In this document: positions 9,823 to 19,061 of the stretch, in pieces | How positions within the stretch are numbered: the first letter of the stretch is position 1 | Layout: the number at the start of each line of letters is the position of its first letter | DNA from: Gloeomargaritaceae cyanobacterium C42_A2020_066 | GTDB taxonomy: Bacteria > Cyanobacteriota > Cyanobacteriia > Gloeomargaritales > Gloeomargaritaceae | Reading direction: 5' to 3' | Assembly (NCBI GenBank): GCA_015272465.1 | Contig: JACYLR010000030.1 | Span: 1 to 44,268, forward strand | DNA length: 44,268 nt | Position numbers and translations under genes: made by a program | The notes under the pieces: model-generated | Told to the model about the DNA's origin: nothing | The model's input: only the letters and a program-made list of their open reading frames with translations | The model's database searches: none

Positions 9823-10515
9823 TTGTTCCCCGCCACCCCCTACTCCGAAGCCAGTGTCTTCGTGCGCCAGATGCGCCGATTGGAGCAGGATGTGCTGCGG
9901 ATGGGGGCACTCGTCGAGAACTCCTGCCGCCTCAGCCATCAAGCTCTCTTTGAACACAACCTGGTGGCAGCGGAAGCCATTGCCCCCCTGGACAAGCAAA
10001 TCGACCAGTTTTACCGGCGGATTGAACTCGACTGCATCCAGCTCATAACCCTGCAAGCACCCGTCGCCCAGGATACTCGGCTCCTCGGCGCATACATGCA
10101 GCTCATTCGTGACCTGGAGCGCATTGGGGATTACGCCAAAAACTTGGCGGATATTGCCATTAAGCTTTTCCCCCACCCCCCCCACCCCTGCATGGCCCAG
10201 ATCGAGGTCATGTCCCTCCAAACCCAGACCATGCTTGCCACCAGCCTCGTGGCCCTTGTCGATCTGGATGCCGAGGTGGGGCGGCGCATCAAGCAAATGG
10301 ACTGCGCCGTGGATGCCGGGTACGCAGCCGTTTATGACATCCTGGCCCAAACGCCTTTAGTCTGCACTAACCCCAGTTCTGCCCCAAGTTCCCATCAGAC
10401 CCTTGAGCCATTCATTCTCCTTGCCCTCGCCATCCGCCACTTGGAGCGCATGGCCGACCACGCCACAAACATTGGGCAACGGGTGGCCTTTATCGTGACG
10501 GGGCAGCGCGGCTGA
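9823..10515 (+). CDS. phoU: PhoU-family phosphate signalling regulator (SphU-like)
   Basis: FVRQMRRLEQDVLRMGALVENSC ... DLERIGDYAKNLADIA ... LERMADHATNIGQRVAFI; TTG start in the track. Confidence 0.9.
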   Translation: MFPATPYSEASVFVRQMRRLEQDVLRMGALVENSCRLSHQALFEHNLVAAEAIAPLDKQIDQFYRRIELDCIQLITLQAPVAQDTRLLGAYMQLIRDLERIGDYAKNLADIAIKLFPHPPHPCMAQIEVMSLQTQTMLATSLVALVDLDAEVGRRIKQMDCAVDAGYAAVYDILAQTPLVCTNPSSAPSSHQTLEPFILLALAIRHLERMADHATNIGQRVAFIVTGQRG

Positions 10516-10571
10516 ACTAAGGGGCTGGGGTAAAGCGTGTACAATCGACTCGCTCCCGTTCCCGACCTGCC

Positions 10572-13500
10572 ATGCCTCGGCGTCAAGACCTGCACAAAAT
10601 ATTGCTCATCGGTTCAGGGCCTATCGTGATTGGCCAAGCCTGTGAGTTTGACTATTCGGGCACCCAGGCTTGTAAGGCGCTCCGGGAAGAGGGCTATGAG
10701 GTCATTCTGGTCAACTCCAATCCGGCGACGATCATGACGGATCCGGAAATCGCCGACCGTACTTACATCGAACCCCTAACGGTTGAGATGGTCAGCCGGA
10801 TTATTGCCCAGGAACGCCCCGACGCCCTGCTGCCAACTATGGGTGGTCAAACCGCCCTCAATCTAGCGGTGAATTTGTCAAAAGCCGGCGTTCTGGAGCG
10901 CTACGGGGTTGAGTTAATCGGGGCTAAGCTCCCAGCGATAGAAACGGCTGAGGATCGCAAGCTGTTTAAGGAGGCAATGGAGCGGATTGGGGTGGGCGTC
11001 TGTCCATCGGGTCTAGCCCACACCTTAGACGAAGCCCTCCAAGTCGGCCAGCAGATCGGCAGTTACCCCCTTATTATTCGGCCGGCCTTCACCTTGGGGG
11101 GAACAGGGGGTGGGATCGCCTATAACCAGGAGGAATTTGAAGCTCTGGCCCGGTCTGGATTGGATGCCAGCCCCGTGTCCCAGATTTTGGTGGAGCAATC
11201 CCTCCTAGGCTGGAAGGAATACGAATTGGAGGTGATGCGGGATCTAAAGGACAACGTGGTCATTATTTGCTCCATTGAAAACCTAGATCCCATGGGGGTG
11301 CACACGGGTGACTCCATCACCGTAGCTCCTGCCCTAACCCTCACGGACAAGGAGTACCAGCGCCTCCGGGATTGCGCCATCAAAATCATTCGGGAAATTG
11401 GCGTCGAAACCGGGGGTTCTAACATCCAGTTTGCGGTCAACCCCGTGGATGGCCAAGTGATTGTCATCGAGATGAACCCACGGGTGTCCCGCAGTTCGGC
11501 ACTTGCATCCAAGGCAACCGGGTTTCCAATTGCCAAAATCGCCGCCAAGCTGGCTGTGGGCTACACGCTGCCCGAAATACCCAATGACATCACCCGGCAA
11601 ACTCCTGCCTGCTTCGAGCCCAGTATTGACTACGTGGTCACCAAGATTCCCCGCTTTGCCTTCGAGAAGTTCCCTGGCTCATCCCCCACCCTGACAACTC
11701 AAATGAAGTCCGTAGGGGAAGCAATGGCCATGGGTCGCACCTTCCAGGAGTCGTTCCAAAAAGCCATTCGCTCTCTGGAAACGGGACGTGCCGGTTGGGG
11801 CTGTGACCGCCAGGAGGTCTTACCGAGTTTGGAGCAGGTGCGGGCAGGACTACGCACCCCCAACCCGGAGCGGATCTTTGCCATCCGCCACGCCCTCCTC
11901 CTGGGTATGGGAACCGAGGAAATCCATGAGCTGACGGGGATTGACCCCTGGTTCCTCCACCAGTTTGAAGAACTCCTCGCCACCGAGAAGTTCTTGCGGA
12001 TCACACCCCTAGAGACAATCACGGCCGCCCAGATGCAGCGGATCAAGCAGCGGGGATTCAGTGATCGGCAAATTGCGGTGGCGTGCAAATGCACTGAAGG
12101 TGAGGTGCGCTCCCATCGCCAAACCCTAGGTGTGACGCCCGTCTACAAAACCGTGGACACCTGCGCCGCTGAGTTTGAAGCCTACACGCCCTACTACTAC
12201 TCCACCTACGAATTGGAAACGGAAGTCAAACCCTCAGATCGCCCCAAGGTGGTCATCCTGGGGGGCGGCCCCAACCGCATTGGCCAGGGGATCGAGTTTG
12301 ACTATTGCTGCTGTCATGCGGCCTTTGCCCTGAGTGCGGCGGGTTTTGAAACGATCATGGTCAATTCCAACCCCGAAACGGTGTCCACAGACTACGACAC
12401 TAGTGACCGGCTCTATTTTGAACCCCTGACCCTGGAGGATGTCACCCACATTCTGGAGGTGGAAAAGCCAGTCGGGGTGATCGTCCAATTTGGCGGCCAA
12501 ACCCCCCTCAAGTTGGCGATGCCCCTGCAAGCATATTTGAACGAACGAGGTGAGCAGTTACCCACTCGTATCTGGGGCACATCTCCCGATGCCATCGATC
12601 AGGCGGAGGATCGGGAACGGTTTGAGGCCATCTTGCGGGAACTGGGGATGGCACAGCCGCCCAATGGCCTAGCTCGCACCCAGTCAGAAGCCCTGAGGAT
12701 CGCTCAGCGGGTCGGCTATCCGGTGGTGGTACGCCCTAGTTACGTGCTGGGGGGCCGAGCCATGGAAATTGTCTACTCGGACGCCGACCTGGAACGCTAC
12801 ATGGCAACAGCGGTGCAGGTCGAACCTGATCACCCAATTTTGGTGGACAAGTTCCTGGAAAATGCTGTGGAAGTGGATGTGGACGCCCTGGGTGATCAGA
12901 CAGGCCAGGTGGTCATTGGCGGCATTCTGGAGCACATTGAGCAGGCCGGGATACATTCCGGGGATTCCGCTTGTGTGCTGCCCCCGTTTTCACTGCCGGC
13001 AGACATTCTCGACACCATTCGGGACTGGACACTCAAGCTGGCGAGGCGGCTGAAGGTAGTGGGGTTGATGAATGTCCAGTTCGCAGTACAGGGACAGCAG
13101 GTATACATCCTGGAGGCCAATCCGCGGGCATCCCGGACTGTACCGTTCATCGCTAAGGCCACCGGCCGGCCGCTGGCCAAGATTGCCGCCCGGCTGATGG
13201 CAGGCGAGAGCCTAGCAAACCTGGGGATCACGGGGGAGATTACACCGCCCTATGTCTGCGTCAAGGAAGTGGTGTTGCCCTTCGAGAAGTTTCCGGGTGC
13301 AGACACCCTATTGGGACCGGAGATGCGCTCCACAGGGGAGGTGATGGGCATCGACCAAGACTTTGGCCGCGCCTTCGCCAAAGCACAACTTGCCGCCGGC
13401 CAACAATTGCCCCGCCAAGGCACGGTCTTTATCTCTGTTAATCAGCGGGATAAGGAGGCGGTAGTGCCCATTGCCCAAAGCCTTCTGGATTTAGGGTTTA

Positions 13501-13820
13501 CGCTGGTGGCGACCCAGGGCACACGGGTGGCGCTGCTTGCCGAGGGCTTACCCGTGGAAAAGATTTGGAAACTTCACGAAGGCCGCCCCCATGTCCTGGA
13601 CTGGATTAAAAACGGTCAAATTCAGTTGATCATCAACACCCCTTCGGGTGAGGAGGCCCAAACCGATGCCCAACTGATCCGCCGCACAGCCCTAGCCTAC
13701 AAGATTCCTTTGGTGACGACCCTGGCGGGGGCACGCGCCACACTGTCGGCCATCCAAGCCTTGCAGTCTCAGGAATTGGGTGCCCAGGCGATTCAGCACT
13801 ATTACCCTCAACCCACTTAG
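10572..13820 (+). CDS. carB: Carbamoyl-phosphate synthase large subunit
   Basis: [37 protein letters not shown]; 1082 aa; duplicated ATP-grasp halves; C-terminal MGS-like domain. Confidence 0.98.
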   Translation: MPRRQDLHKILLIGSGPIVIGQACEFDYSGTQACKALREEGYEVILVNSNPATIMTDPEIADRTYIEPLTVEMVSRIIAQERPDALLPTMGGQTALNLAVNLSKAGVLERYGVELIGAKLPAIETAEDRKLFKEAMERIGVGVCPSGLAHTLDEALQVGQQIGSYPLIIRPAFTLGGTGGGIAYNQEEFEALARSGLDASPVSQILVEQSLLGWKEYELEVMRDLKDNVVIICSIENLDPMGVHTGDSITVAPALTLTDKEYQRLRDCAIKIIREIGVETGGSNIQFAVNPVDGQVIVIEMNPRVSRSSALASKATGFPIAKIAAKLAVGYTLPEIPNDITRQTPACFEPSIDYVVTKIPRFAFEKFPGSSPTLTTQMKSVGEAMAMGRTFQESFQKAIRSLETGRAGWGCDRQEVLPSLEQVRAGLRTPNPERIFAIRHALLLGMGTEEIHELTGIDPWFLHQFEELLATEKFLRITPLETITAAQMQRIKQRGFSDRQIAVACKCTEGEVRSHRQTLGVTPVYKTVDTCAAEFEAYTPYYYSTYELETEVKPSDRPKVVILGGGPNRIGQGIEFDYCCCHAAFALSAAGFETIMVNSNPETVSTDYDTSDRLYFEPLTLEDVTHILEVEKPVGVIVQFGGQTPLKLAMPLQAYLNERGEQLPTRIWGTSPDAIDQAEDRERFEAILRELGMAQPPNGLARTQSEALRIAQRVGYPVVVRPSYVLGGRAMEIVYSDADLERYMATAVQVEPDHPILVDKFLENAVEVDVDALGDQTGQVVIGGILEHIEQAGIHSGDSACVLPPFSLPADILDTIRDWTLKLARRLKVVGLMNVQFAVQGQQVYILEANPRASRTVPFIAKATGRPLAKIAARLMAGESLANLGITGEITPPYVCVKEVVLPFEKFPGADTLLGPEMRSTGEVMGIDQDFGRAFAKAQLAAGQQLPRQGTVFISVNQRDKEAVVPIAQSLLDLGFTLVATQGTRVALLAEGLPVEKIWKLHEGRPHVLDWIKNGQIQLIINTPSGEEAQTDAQLIRRTALAYKIPLVTTLAGARATLSAIQALQSQELGAQAIQHYYPQPT

Positions 13821-13943
13821 TAGGGGAACTGACGCCCCCCAGGGTAGCTCCCCACGTGTGAGTTCGTGAGCCAAGCCCAATGGCCCGTTTCCCCTGCGGC
13901 CCCTCCCCCCTTTGGCAGAGGCCCGGTTGGGGTGAGTGGACTG

Positions 13944-14789
13944 TCAAACTACACTGGCGACTGCCGCGCTGATCTGATGCCGCAGATGCTCCACGGAGTC
14001 GGGCCAACCAATTAAAATCGTCTGCCGATGGGCAAGGCTGGTAAGATCCACATCCTCTGGGCGGAAACCCAAGGAACGCCCCTCCAGGTCACAGCACACC
14101 AGTCCGGCTGCCTGGGCTAGAGCGATGGGGCCGGCCGTATCCCAAACCTTGACCCGGCGGTTGAGGTAAACATAGGCCGCCGCTCGTCCCTGCACCACCT
14201 CCAGCACCTTGAGGCCAAAACTACCCAGGGAGGTAAAATCGACCCCCGGCAGAGACTCCACCAGGGCTGCTCCAAATCGCTTGCGGTCTTTATAACCAAT
14301 TGCTAATGCCAACGCCGCTACATCCGGTCGCTGGGGTTTGAGTTCGGTCACCCGTCCCCCCTGGGCCAGATACAGCCCCCACCCCGGCCCCCCAAAATAG
14401 AAGCGATCCAGCACTGGAGCATAAACCCAACCGGCTTGGGGCACGTAGTTCTCCAAAAGACCCACCATCAGGGCATAGTGCGGCCGGCCGTGAATAAAGT
14501 CATCCGTGCCATCAATGGGATCGATACACCAAAGGCGGCCAGCCTCTTCGGCATAGATCGCCCTAGATGCCGCATCTTCCTCAGTCACCAACGCTTCACC
14601 AGGGAAAATGGCCCGGAACTGCTCCGCCAGATAAGCGTCCAAAGCCCGATCAACCGTGGTGACAAAATCCCCGGGACCTTTCTCATCCACCTGAAACCCC
14701 GCTACCCCCAGACTCTGGGCTTGACGGCCGGCCATGTACAGCCGTTGGCGAACGTAGACCTCCTGGTCGGGCGTAATCGGCAGGGGCAT
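13944..14789 (-). CDS. Inositol monophosphatase family protein
   Basis: LVTEEDAASRAI, WCIDPIDGTDDFIHGRPHYALMVGL, KVWDTAGPIALAQAAG; start taken at ATG 14789 (track starts at 14798). Confidence 0.9.
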   Translation of the reverse strand: MPLPITPDQEVYVRQRLYMAGRQAQSLGVAGFQVDEKGPGDFVTTVDRALDAYLAEQFRAIFPGEALVTEEDAASRAIYAEEAGRLWCIDPIDGTDDFIHGRPHYALMVGLLENYVPQAGWVYAPVLDRFYFGGPGWGLYLAQGGRVTELKPQRPDVAALALAIGYKDRKRFGAALVESLPGVDFTSLGSFGLKVLEVVQGRAAAYVYLNRRVKVWDTAGPIALAQAAGLVCCDLEGRSLGFRPEDVDLTSLAHRQTILIGWPDSVEHLRHQISAAVASVV

Positions 14790-14796
14790 AGGCCAC

Positions 14797-14830
14797 AAAA
14801 AAGCGGGTCAGCCTCTACAGGTTAACCCGC
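14797..14830 (-). terminator. Rho-independent terminator candidate downstream of ycf35
   Basis: Minus strand reads GCGGGTTAACCTGTAGAGGCTGACCCGCTTTTTT: 8-bp GC-rich stem (one G-U) followed by T6. Confidence 0.75.
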
Positions 14831-14854
14831 CACCCAAGGGAACGCGCAGACTCG

Positions 14855-15208
14855 TTACTTTTGGACGACCAGCTTGACGTTGGCGTTTTGCAGGCCGGGC
14901 CGCTTCACTTCCGCCAGGGTCTTGTTGACCGCATATTTTTGGTTGATGGAGTTGATCAGCTCGGTTTGGTTGTACTTCTTAGCCACACCCCACAGATCCG
15001 CGATCAGGTCAAAGCTACCATCGCCATTGCGGGACCAGCCCAAGTCGTACTCACCCTCCAGAACCGCCACGATATCGGCCCGCAGCCGCTGGCCATTGTA
15101 GCCCCGCACATCGGCCTGGGTCTTCACCGACAGACCCAGATCCCGCAGCGAGGACTTGAGGACTTCGGCGTCAGAGATTTTGGTGCGCAGGGTGCTGAAG
15201 TGAGACAT
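14855..15208 (-). CDS. ycf35: DUF1257 protein, Ycf35 homologue
   Basis: MSHFSTLRTKISDAEVLKSSLRDLGLSVKTQADVRGYNGQ...DLGWSRNGDGSFDLIADLWGV matches the recalled Ycf35 family; start at internal ATG 15208. Confidence 0.88.
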   Translation of the reverse strand: MSHFSTLRTKISDAEVLKSSLRDLGLSVKTQADVRGYNGQRLRADIVAVLEGEYDLGWSRNGDGSFDLIADLWGVAKKYNQTELINSINQKYAVNKTLAEVKRPGLQNANVKLVVQK

Positions 15209-15314
15209 GGGGATTTCCTCCTGGGAATCGATACAGAGAAACAACACGTTGTCGAGAAACTGCCAACCCCAAGGGCTGACCTTCCGGCCTAGGTCTCCCC
15301 AGGCCAAAAGCCTG

Positions 15315-16829
15315 TTAAAACTCCATCCGCTGATACTCAGCTACGGAGGAGGCTGCCGGACGGGCACGCTGTTTGGCCCAGTCACGCAAGGCAGAAACTT
15401 GTTCGGTCATGGTGCGGGACAGGGGCAAGGTGGACTTGATCGCCGCAATAATGTCCAACTGCGTGAACTCCCGCTCCTGGGCAAAGGCGTCGTACATAGC
15501 TGCAACCACTGCCTGCTCGATCTCTGCCCCCGAGAAGCCATCGGAAATCTTGGCCAACTGATCCAGATCAAAGCGATCAACTTGGGGCCGACGGCGAGTC
15601 AGGTGAATGCGGAAAATATCCTGGCGCTCCTCCTGATTGGGGAGATCCACGAAGAAAATCTCATCGAAGCGGCCCTTGCGAAGAAACTCACCCGGCAGTC
15701 GATCGACCCGGTTGGCGGTGGCGATCACAAACACAGGGGAGGTTTTCTCCTGCATCCAAGTCAGGAAAGAGCCAAAGATGCGGCTGGAGGTACCTCCATC
15801 CGAGTCAGCCGACCCAGAGCTACCCGCAAAGGCCTTGTCGAGTTCATCAATGAACAGGATGGCGGGCGAAATGGACTCCGCCGTTTTCAGGGCGTTGCGT
15901 AGGTTGGCCTCCGAGCGACCCACCATGGAGCCGTCGTAGACCCGCCCCATATCGAGCCGCAACAGGGGCAACCCCCACAGACGGGCTGAAGTTTTGGCAA
16001 TCAGGGACTTACCGCAACCAGGCACCCCCAGAATCAGCAAACCCTTGGGCTGGGGCAGGCCATACTGGCGAGCGCGCTCGGTAAACGCGTTAGAGCGCTG
16101 CCGCAACCAGTGCTTTAACTCCTCCAATCCCCCAATCCAGTCCAGGGTGGCATCCTCTTCGATATATTCCAAGATGCCGTTGCGGCGGATCAGTTGCTTC
16201 TTCTCCGAGAGGATGATGTCCACCTCGGCTTCCGTAAGGCGGCCGGCCACCACCTGTGCCCGCCGGAACACCTTTTCGGCTTCATCGCGGGTCAACCCTA
16301 GGGCAGCCGACAATAACTTTTCTCGGCCATGCCGGTCTAGACGATTGGCGCGGCCAGTGCCCAAACGCTGATTGAGGACTTCCTCCAGCTCACCACTGGT
16401 CGGGAGAGGGAAGTCGAGCACCACCACCTCTTTTTCCAGTTCAATAGGCACTTGCTGCACCGGCGACATCAGAATGATGGTCTTGCGGTTGCCCTTGAAG
16501 CTCGCAATCGCGTCCCGAATCCAGCGGTTGACCCCCGGTGAGTCGATGAAAGGGTGCAAGTCTTTAAAAATGTAAATCCCCGGCTCTTTCTGGCGTACAA
16601 CCCAGTCGATGGCCGTTTCTGGCGAGACTGTATTGTGGTGCGAACCGGTGGTGCGGGGATGACCATATTCCACCATGCCGTGGGTCATCGTCCACACGTA
16701 GAGGCGTTGGAGAGGGGTAGACTGCTGGGCTAGAACGGCCACCGCTTGCTCAGCCCGCTCCTCCTCGGAGGTCACCAGGTAAATGAGAGGGTACTGGGCA
16801 CGAAGCAGGACGCTAAGCTCTTCACGCAT
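15315..16829 (-). CDS. ycf46: AAA+ ATPase, Ycf46-like
   Basis: MREELSVLLRAQYPLIYLVTSEEERAEQ; LILGVPGCGKSLIAKTSA Walker A; AILFIDELDKAFAG Walker B; FLRKGRFDEIFFVDLP; start at ATG 16829. Confidence 0.88.
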   Translation of the reverse strand: MREELSVLLRAQYPLIYLVTSEEERAEQAVAVLAQQSTPLQRLYVWTMTHGMVEYGHPRTTGSHHNTVSPETAIDWVVRQKEPGIYIFKDLHPFIDSPGVNRWIRDAIASFKGNRKTIILMSPVQQVPIELEKEVVVLDFPLPTSGELEEVLNQRLGTGRANRLDRHGREKLLSAALGLTRDEAEKVFRRAQVVAGRLTEAEVDIILSEKKQLIRRNGILEYIEEDATLDWIGGLEELKHWLRQRSNAFTERARQYGLPQPKGLLILGVPGCGKSLIAKTSARLWGLPLLRLDMGRVYDGSMVGRSEANLRNALKTAESISPAILFIDELDKAFAGSSGSADSDGGTSSRIFGSFLTWMQEKTSPVFVIATANRVDRLPGEFLRKGRFDEIFFVDLPNQEERQDIFRIHLTRRRPQVDRFDLDQLAKISDGFSGAEIEQAVVAAMYDAFAQEREFTQLDIIAAIKSTLPLSRTMTEQVSALRDWAKQRARPAASSVAEYQRMEF

Positions 16830-16881
16830 GGCCGGGGCCGGGGAGGGGGAATGTCGTAGCAATTAGGCGCAGGTGTGGCAG

Positions 16882-17202
16882 TTAACAGGTGACGAGTTGT
16901 TCGCTCCGCTCTGGAATGGGCAAGGTCAAATCCTCATCAATCACAGGGGCAAACTTGGTCTTCAGCGAGCGTAAATCACCGTGGCTAAGAATTACAGGGG
17001 CGTCGCACTCGGGGCAGTGGTGGACACGATAATCCGACTTACGCTCTTCCATCTCTAGGACAACTTCCGGGTGGGCGAGGAAAAACTCGATCGCCCGCTG
17101 GGTAAGGGCGGATTGGGTTAGCCCATCAACGACCGACCGGATTTTGAGTTGCCGATGTAACTCAGGCGTCAGATAAACCGTGAACTTGTGCTTGTCCGAC
17201 AT
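16882..17202 (-). CDS. Ribbon-helix-helix (CopG/Arc-like) small protein with a CPEC motif
   Basis: MSDKHKFTVYLTPELHRQLKIRSVVDGLTQSALTQRAIEFFL, then HHCPECDAPVILSHGD. Confidence 0.65.
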   Translation of the reverse strand: MSDKHKFTVYLTPELHRQLKIRSVVDGLTQSALTQRAIEFFLAHPEVVLEMEERKSDYRVHHCPECDAPVILSHGDLRSLKTKFAPVIDEDLTLPIPERSEQLVTC

Positions 17203-17382
17203 AGGGTTGGCTTGGCGTTAGACCCGGGTATGGTGCCACTATAGGGGCTGTTTCCAAGGCTGTCAAGCTGTCATGCCAGCATGTCGTCATCATCTTTACA
17301 TTTCTTTACAAAGAGGCCGACGTTCGGGGGCGGTCGCCTTAGGATGTGAAAATTGGGCATGTCAAGTTGAGGGCACTTCAGA

Positions 17383-19035
17383 TTGGGGCGACGGGCAGTA
17401 GCGGGACACCCCCAAGGGTTGAAGCCCAATCTTCGGCAGCAGGTGCAGCGGCTCTACCATTGCCGGTTTCCTGTGGATGCGCTGATCACGTCCGACTTGG
17501 CCCAGCGATTGGTGGGGGTGGCCAGGGGTCTCGGCCGGCCGGTGAGTGTGTATGTCAATCGGCGGGGCCAGGTGATTCAGGTGGGGATCGGATCACCTCA
17601 GATCACCCAACTCAGCCCAGAACGTCTGCCCCGGCAGGCGGCCGGCCGGCTATCGGGGATTCGCTGTATCACTACTCAGACCGGTTGGGAGATTCCACCT
17701 ACGGCCGACCTGGTTACCCTGGCTCGTCAGCGGTGGGATGCCCTGGTCACCCTGGTGGCTCCCCAAAATCACGGCTTTATGGGGGGGTATGTGGCCCATG
17801 TCGGCGCTCAGCCCGAAGCGCCTTGGTGGGTGTCTACACCCCTGAGTGGCGCCGCGCTCTGTGAGTTGTCATTTTTGCAAGGTCTCGCCACCTGGGAAGC
17901 TGACCTAGCCGCTGCGGAAACCGAGGCCCTACTCCAACCTGATCCCCAGCGCGTGGTGCTGGTGGCCGTATTCACAGGCGAGACGGCCACCACTGAGGAT
18001 CGCTGCCTGCAAGAATTGGCCTTGCTAGCGACTAGCGCCGGCGCAACCGTGGTCGGTCAGGTGATCCAACGACGCGCCCCGCGGGGCGGCCGGGTGGTGG
18101 GAGCCGGCAAGGTGCAGGAGATTCGTCTGCTCGCCCAAGCCCAAGCGGCCGGCCGAGTGATTGTCGAAGGTGAACTTACTCCGGCCCAAGTCCGCGGCCT
18201 AGAGGGAGAACTGGGGGTGGTGGTGCAGGATCGCACCGAGTTAATCCTCTCCATCTTTGCCCAGCGGGCTCGGTCACGGGCAGGTCAATTGCAGGTGGAG
18301 CGGGCCAAGTTGGAGTACCAGATGGCGCGCCTGACGGGTCAAGGCCGGGCCCTGTCTCGTCTGGGGGGTGGGATCGGCACCCGTGGACCTGGTGAAACGC
18401 AGCTAGAGCAAAACCGCCGCACCCTGACGCAGCGCATCGCCCACCTGGAGCGCCAAGTCGAACTCCTGCGGGATCAGCGCGACCGCCAACGCAGCCAGCG
18501 CCAGCGCCAGCAGATTCCTACCCTCGCCTTGGTGGGCTATACCAACGCCGGCAAGTCCACCCTCTTGAACGCCCTCACCCACGCTGCCGTGTCCACCTCC
18601 CCCCAGGTGTTCGCGACCCTCGATCCCACCAGTCGGCGCATCGGCCTACCCGACCCTCAGACGGGTGAAGTACACACCGCGGTACTCACGGATACAGTGG
18701 GCTTCATTGAGAACCTCCCTCCACCGCTGCTACGGGCCTTCCGGGCTACCCTGGAGGAAGTGACCGAGGCGGATGCCCTGCTGCACGTGGTGGATCTCTC
18801 CCATCCCGACTGGCCCCACCAAGTGGCCACCGTCACAGCCCTCTTGGCAGCCATGACACCGGCAGTCGGCCCCATGCTAGTGGTAGGTAATAAGATTGAC
18901 GCCCTTAACGCTGAGCAACTGGCCCAGGCCCAAGCGGCACTCCCCCAGGCGGTGCTCATTTCAGCCCAGGAATCCAGGGGCTTAGACCAATTGCGGCCGG
19001 CCGTACTGGCCCTGATCCAGGCCCTAGCCAGCTAG
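17383..19035 (+). CDS. hflX: GTPase HflX
   Basis: [58 protein letters not shown]. Confidence 0.93.
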   Translation: MGRRAVAGHPQGLKPNLRQQVQRLYHCRFPVDALITSDLAQRLVGVARGLGRPVSVYVNRRGQVIQVGIGSPQITQLSPERLPRQAAGRLSGIRCITTQTGWEIPPTADLVTLARQRWDALVTLVAPQNHGFMGGYVAHVGAQPEAPWWVSTPLSGAALCELSFLQGLATWEADLAAAETEALLQPDPQRVVLVAVFTGETATTEDRCLQELALLATSAGATVVGQVIQRRAPRGGRVVGAGKVQEIRLLAQAQAAGRVIVEGELTPAQVRGLEGELGVVVQDRTELILSIFAQRARSRAGQLQVERAKLEYQMARLTGQGRALSRLGGGIGTRGPGETQLEQNRRTLTQRIAHLERQVELLRDQRDRQRSQRQRQQIPTLALVGYTNAGKSTLLNALTHAAVSTSPQVFATLDPTSRRIGLPDPQTGEVHTAVLTDTVGFIENLPPPLLRAFRATLEEVTEADALLHVVDLSHPDWPHQVATVTALLAAMTPAVGPMLVVGNKIDALNAEQLAQAQAALPQAVLISAQESRGLDQLRPAVLALIQALAS

Positions 19036-19061
19036 CCGGGGGTGCAGTTTCTATTGTTTCG

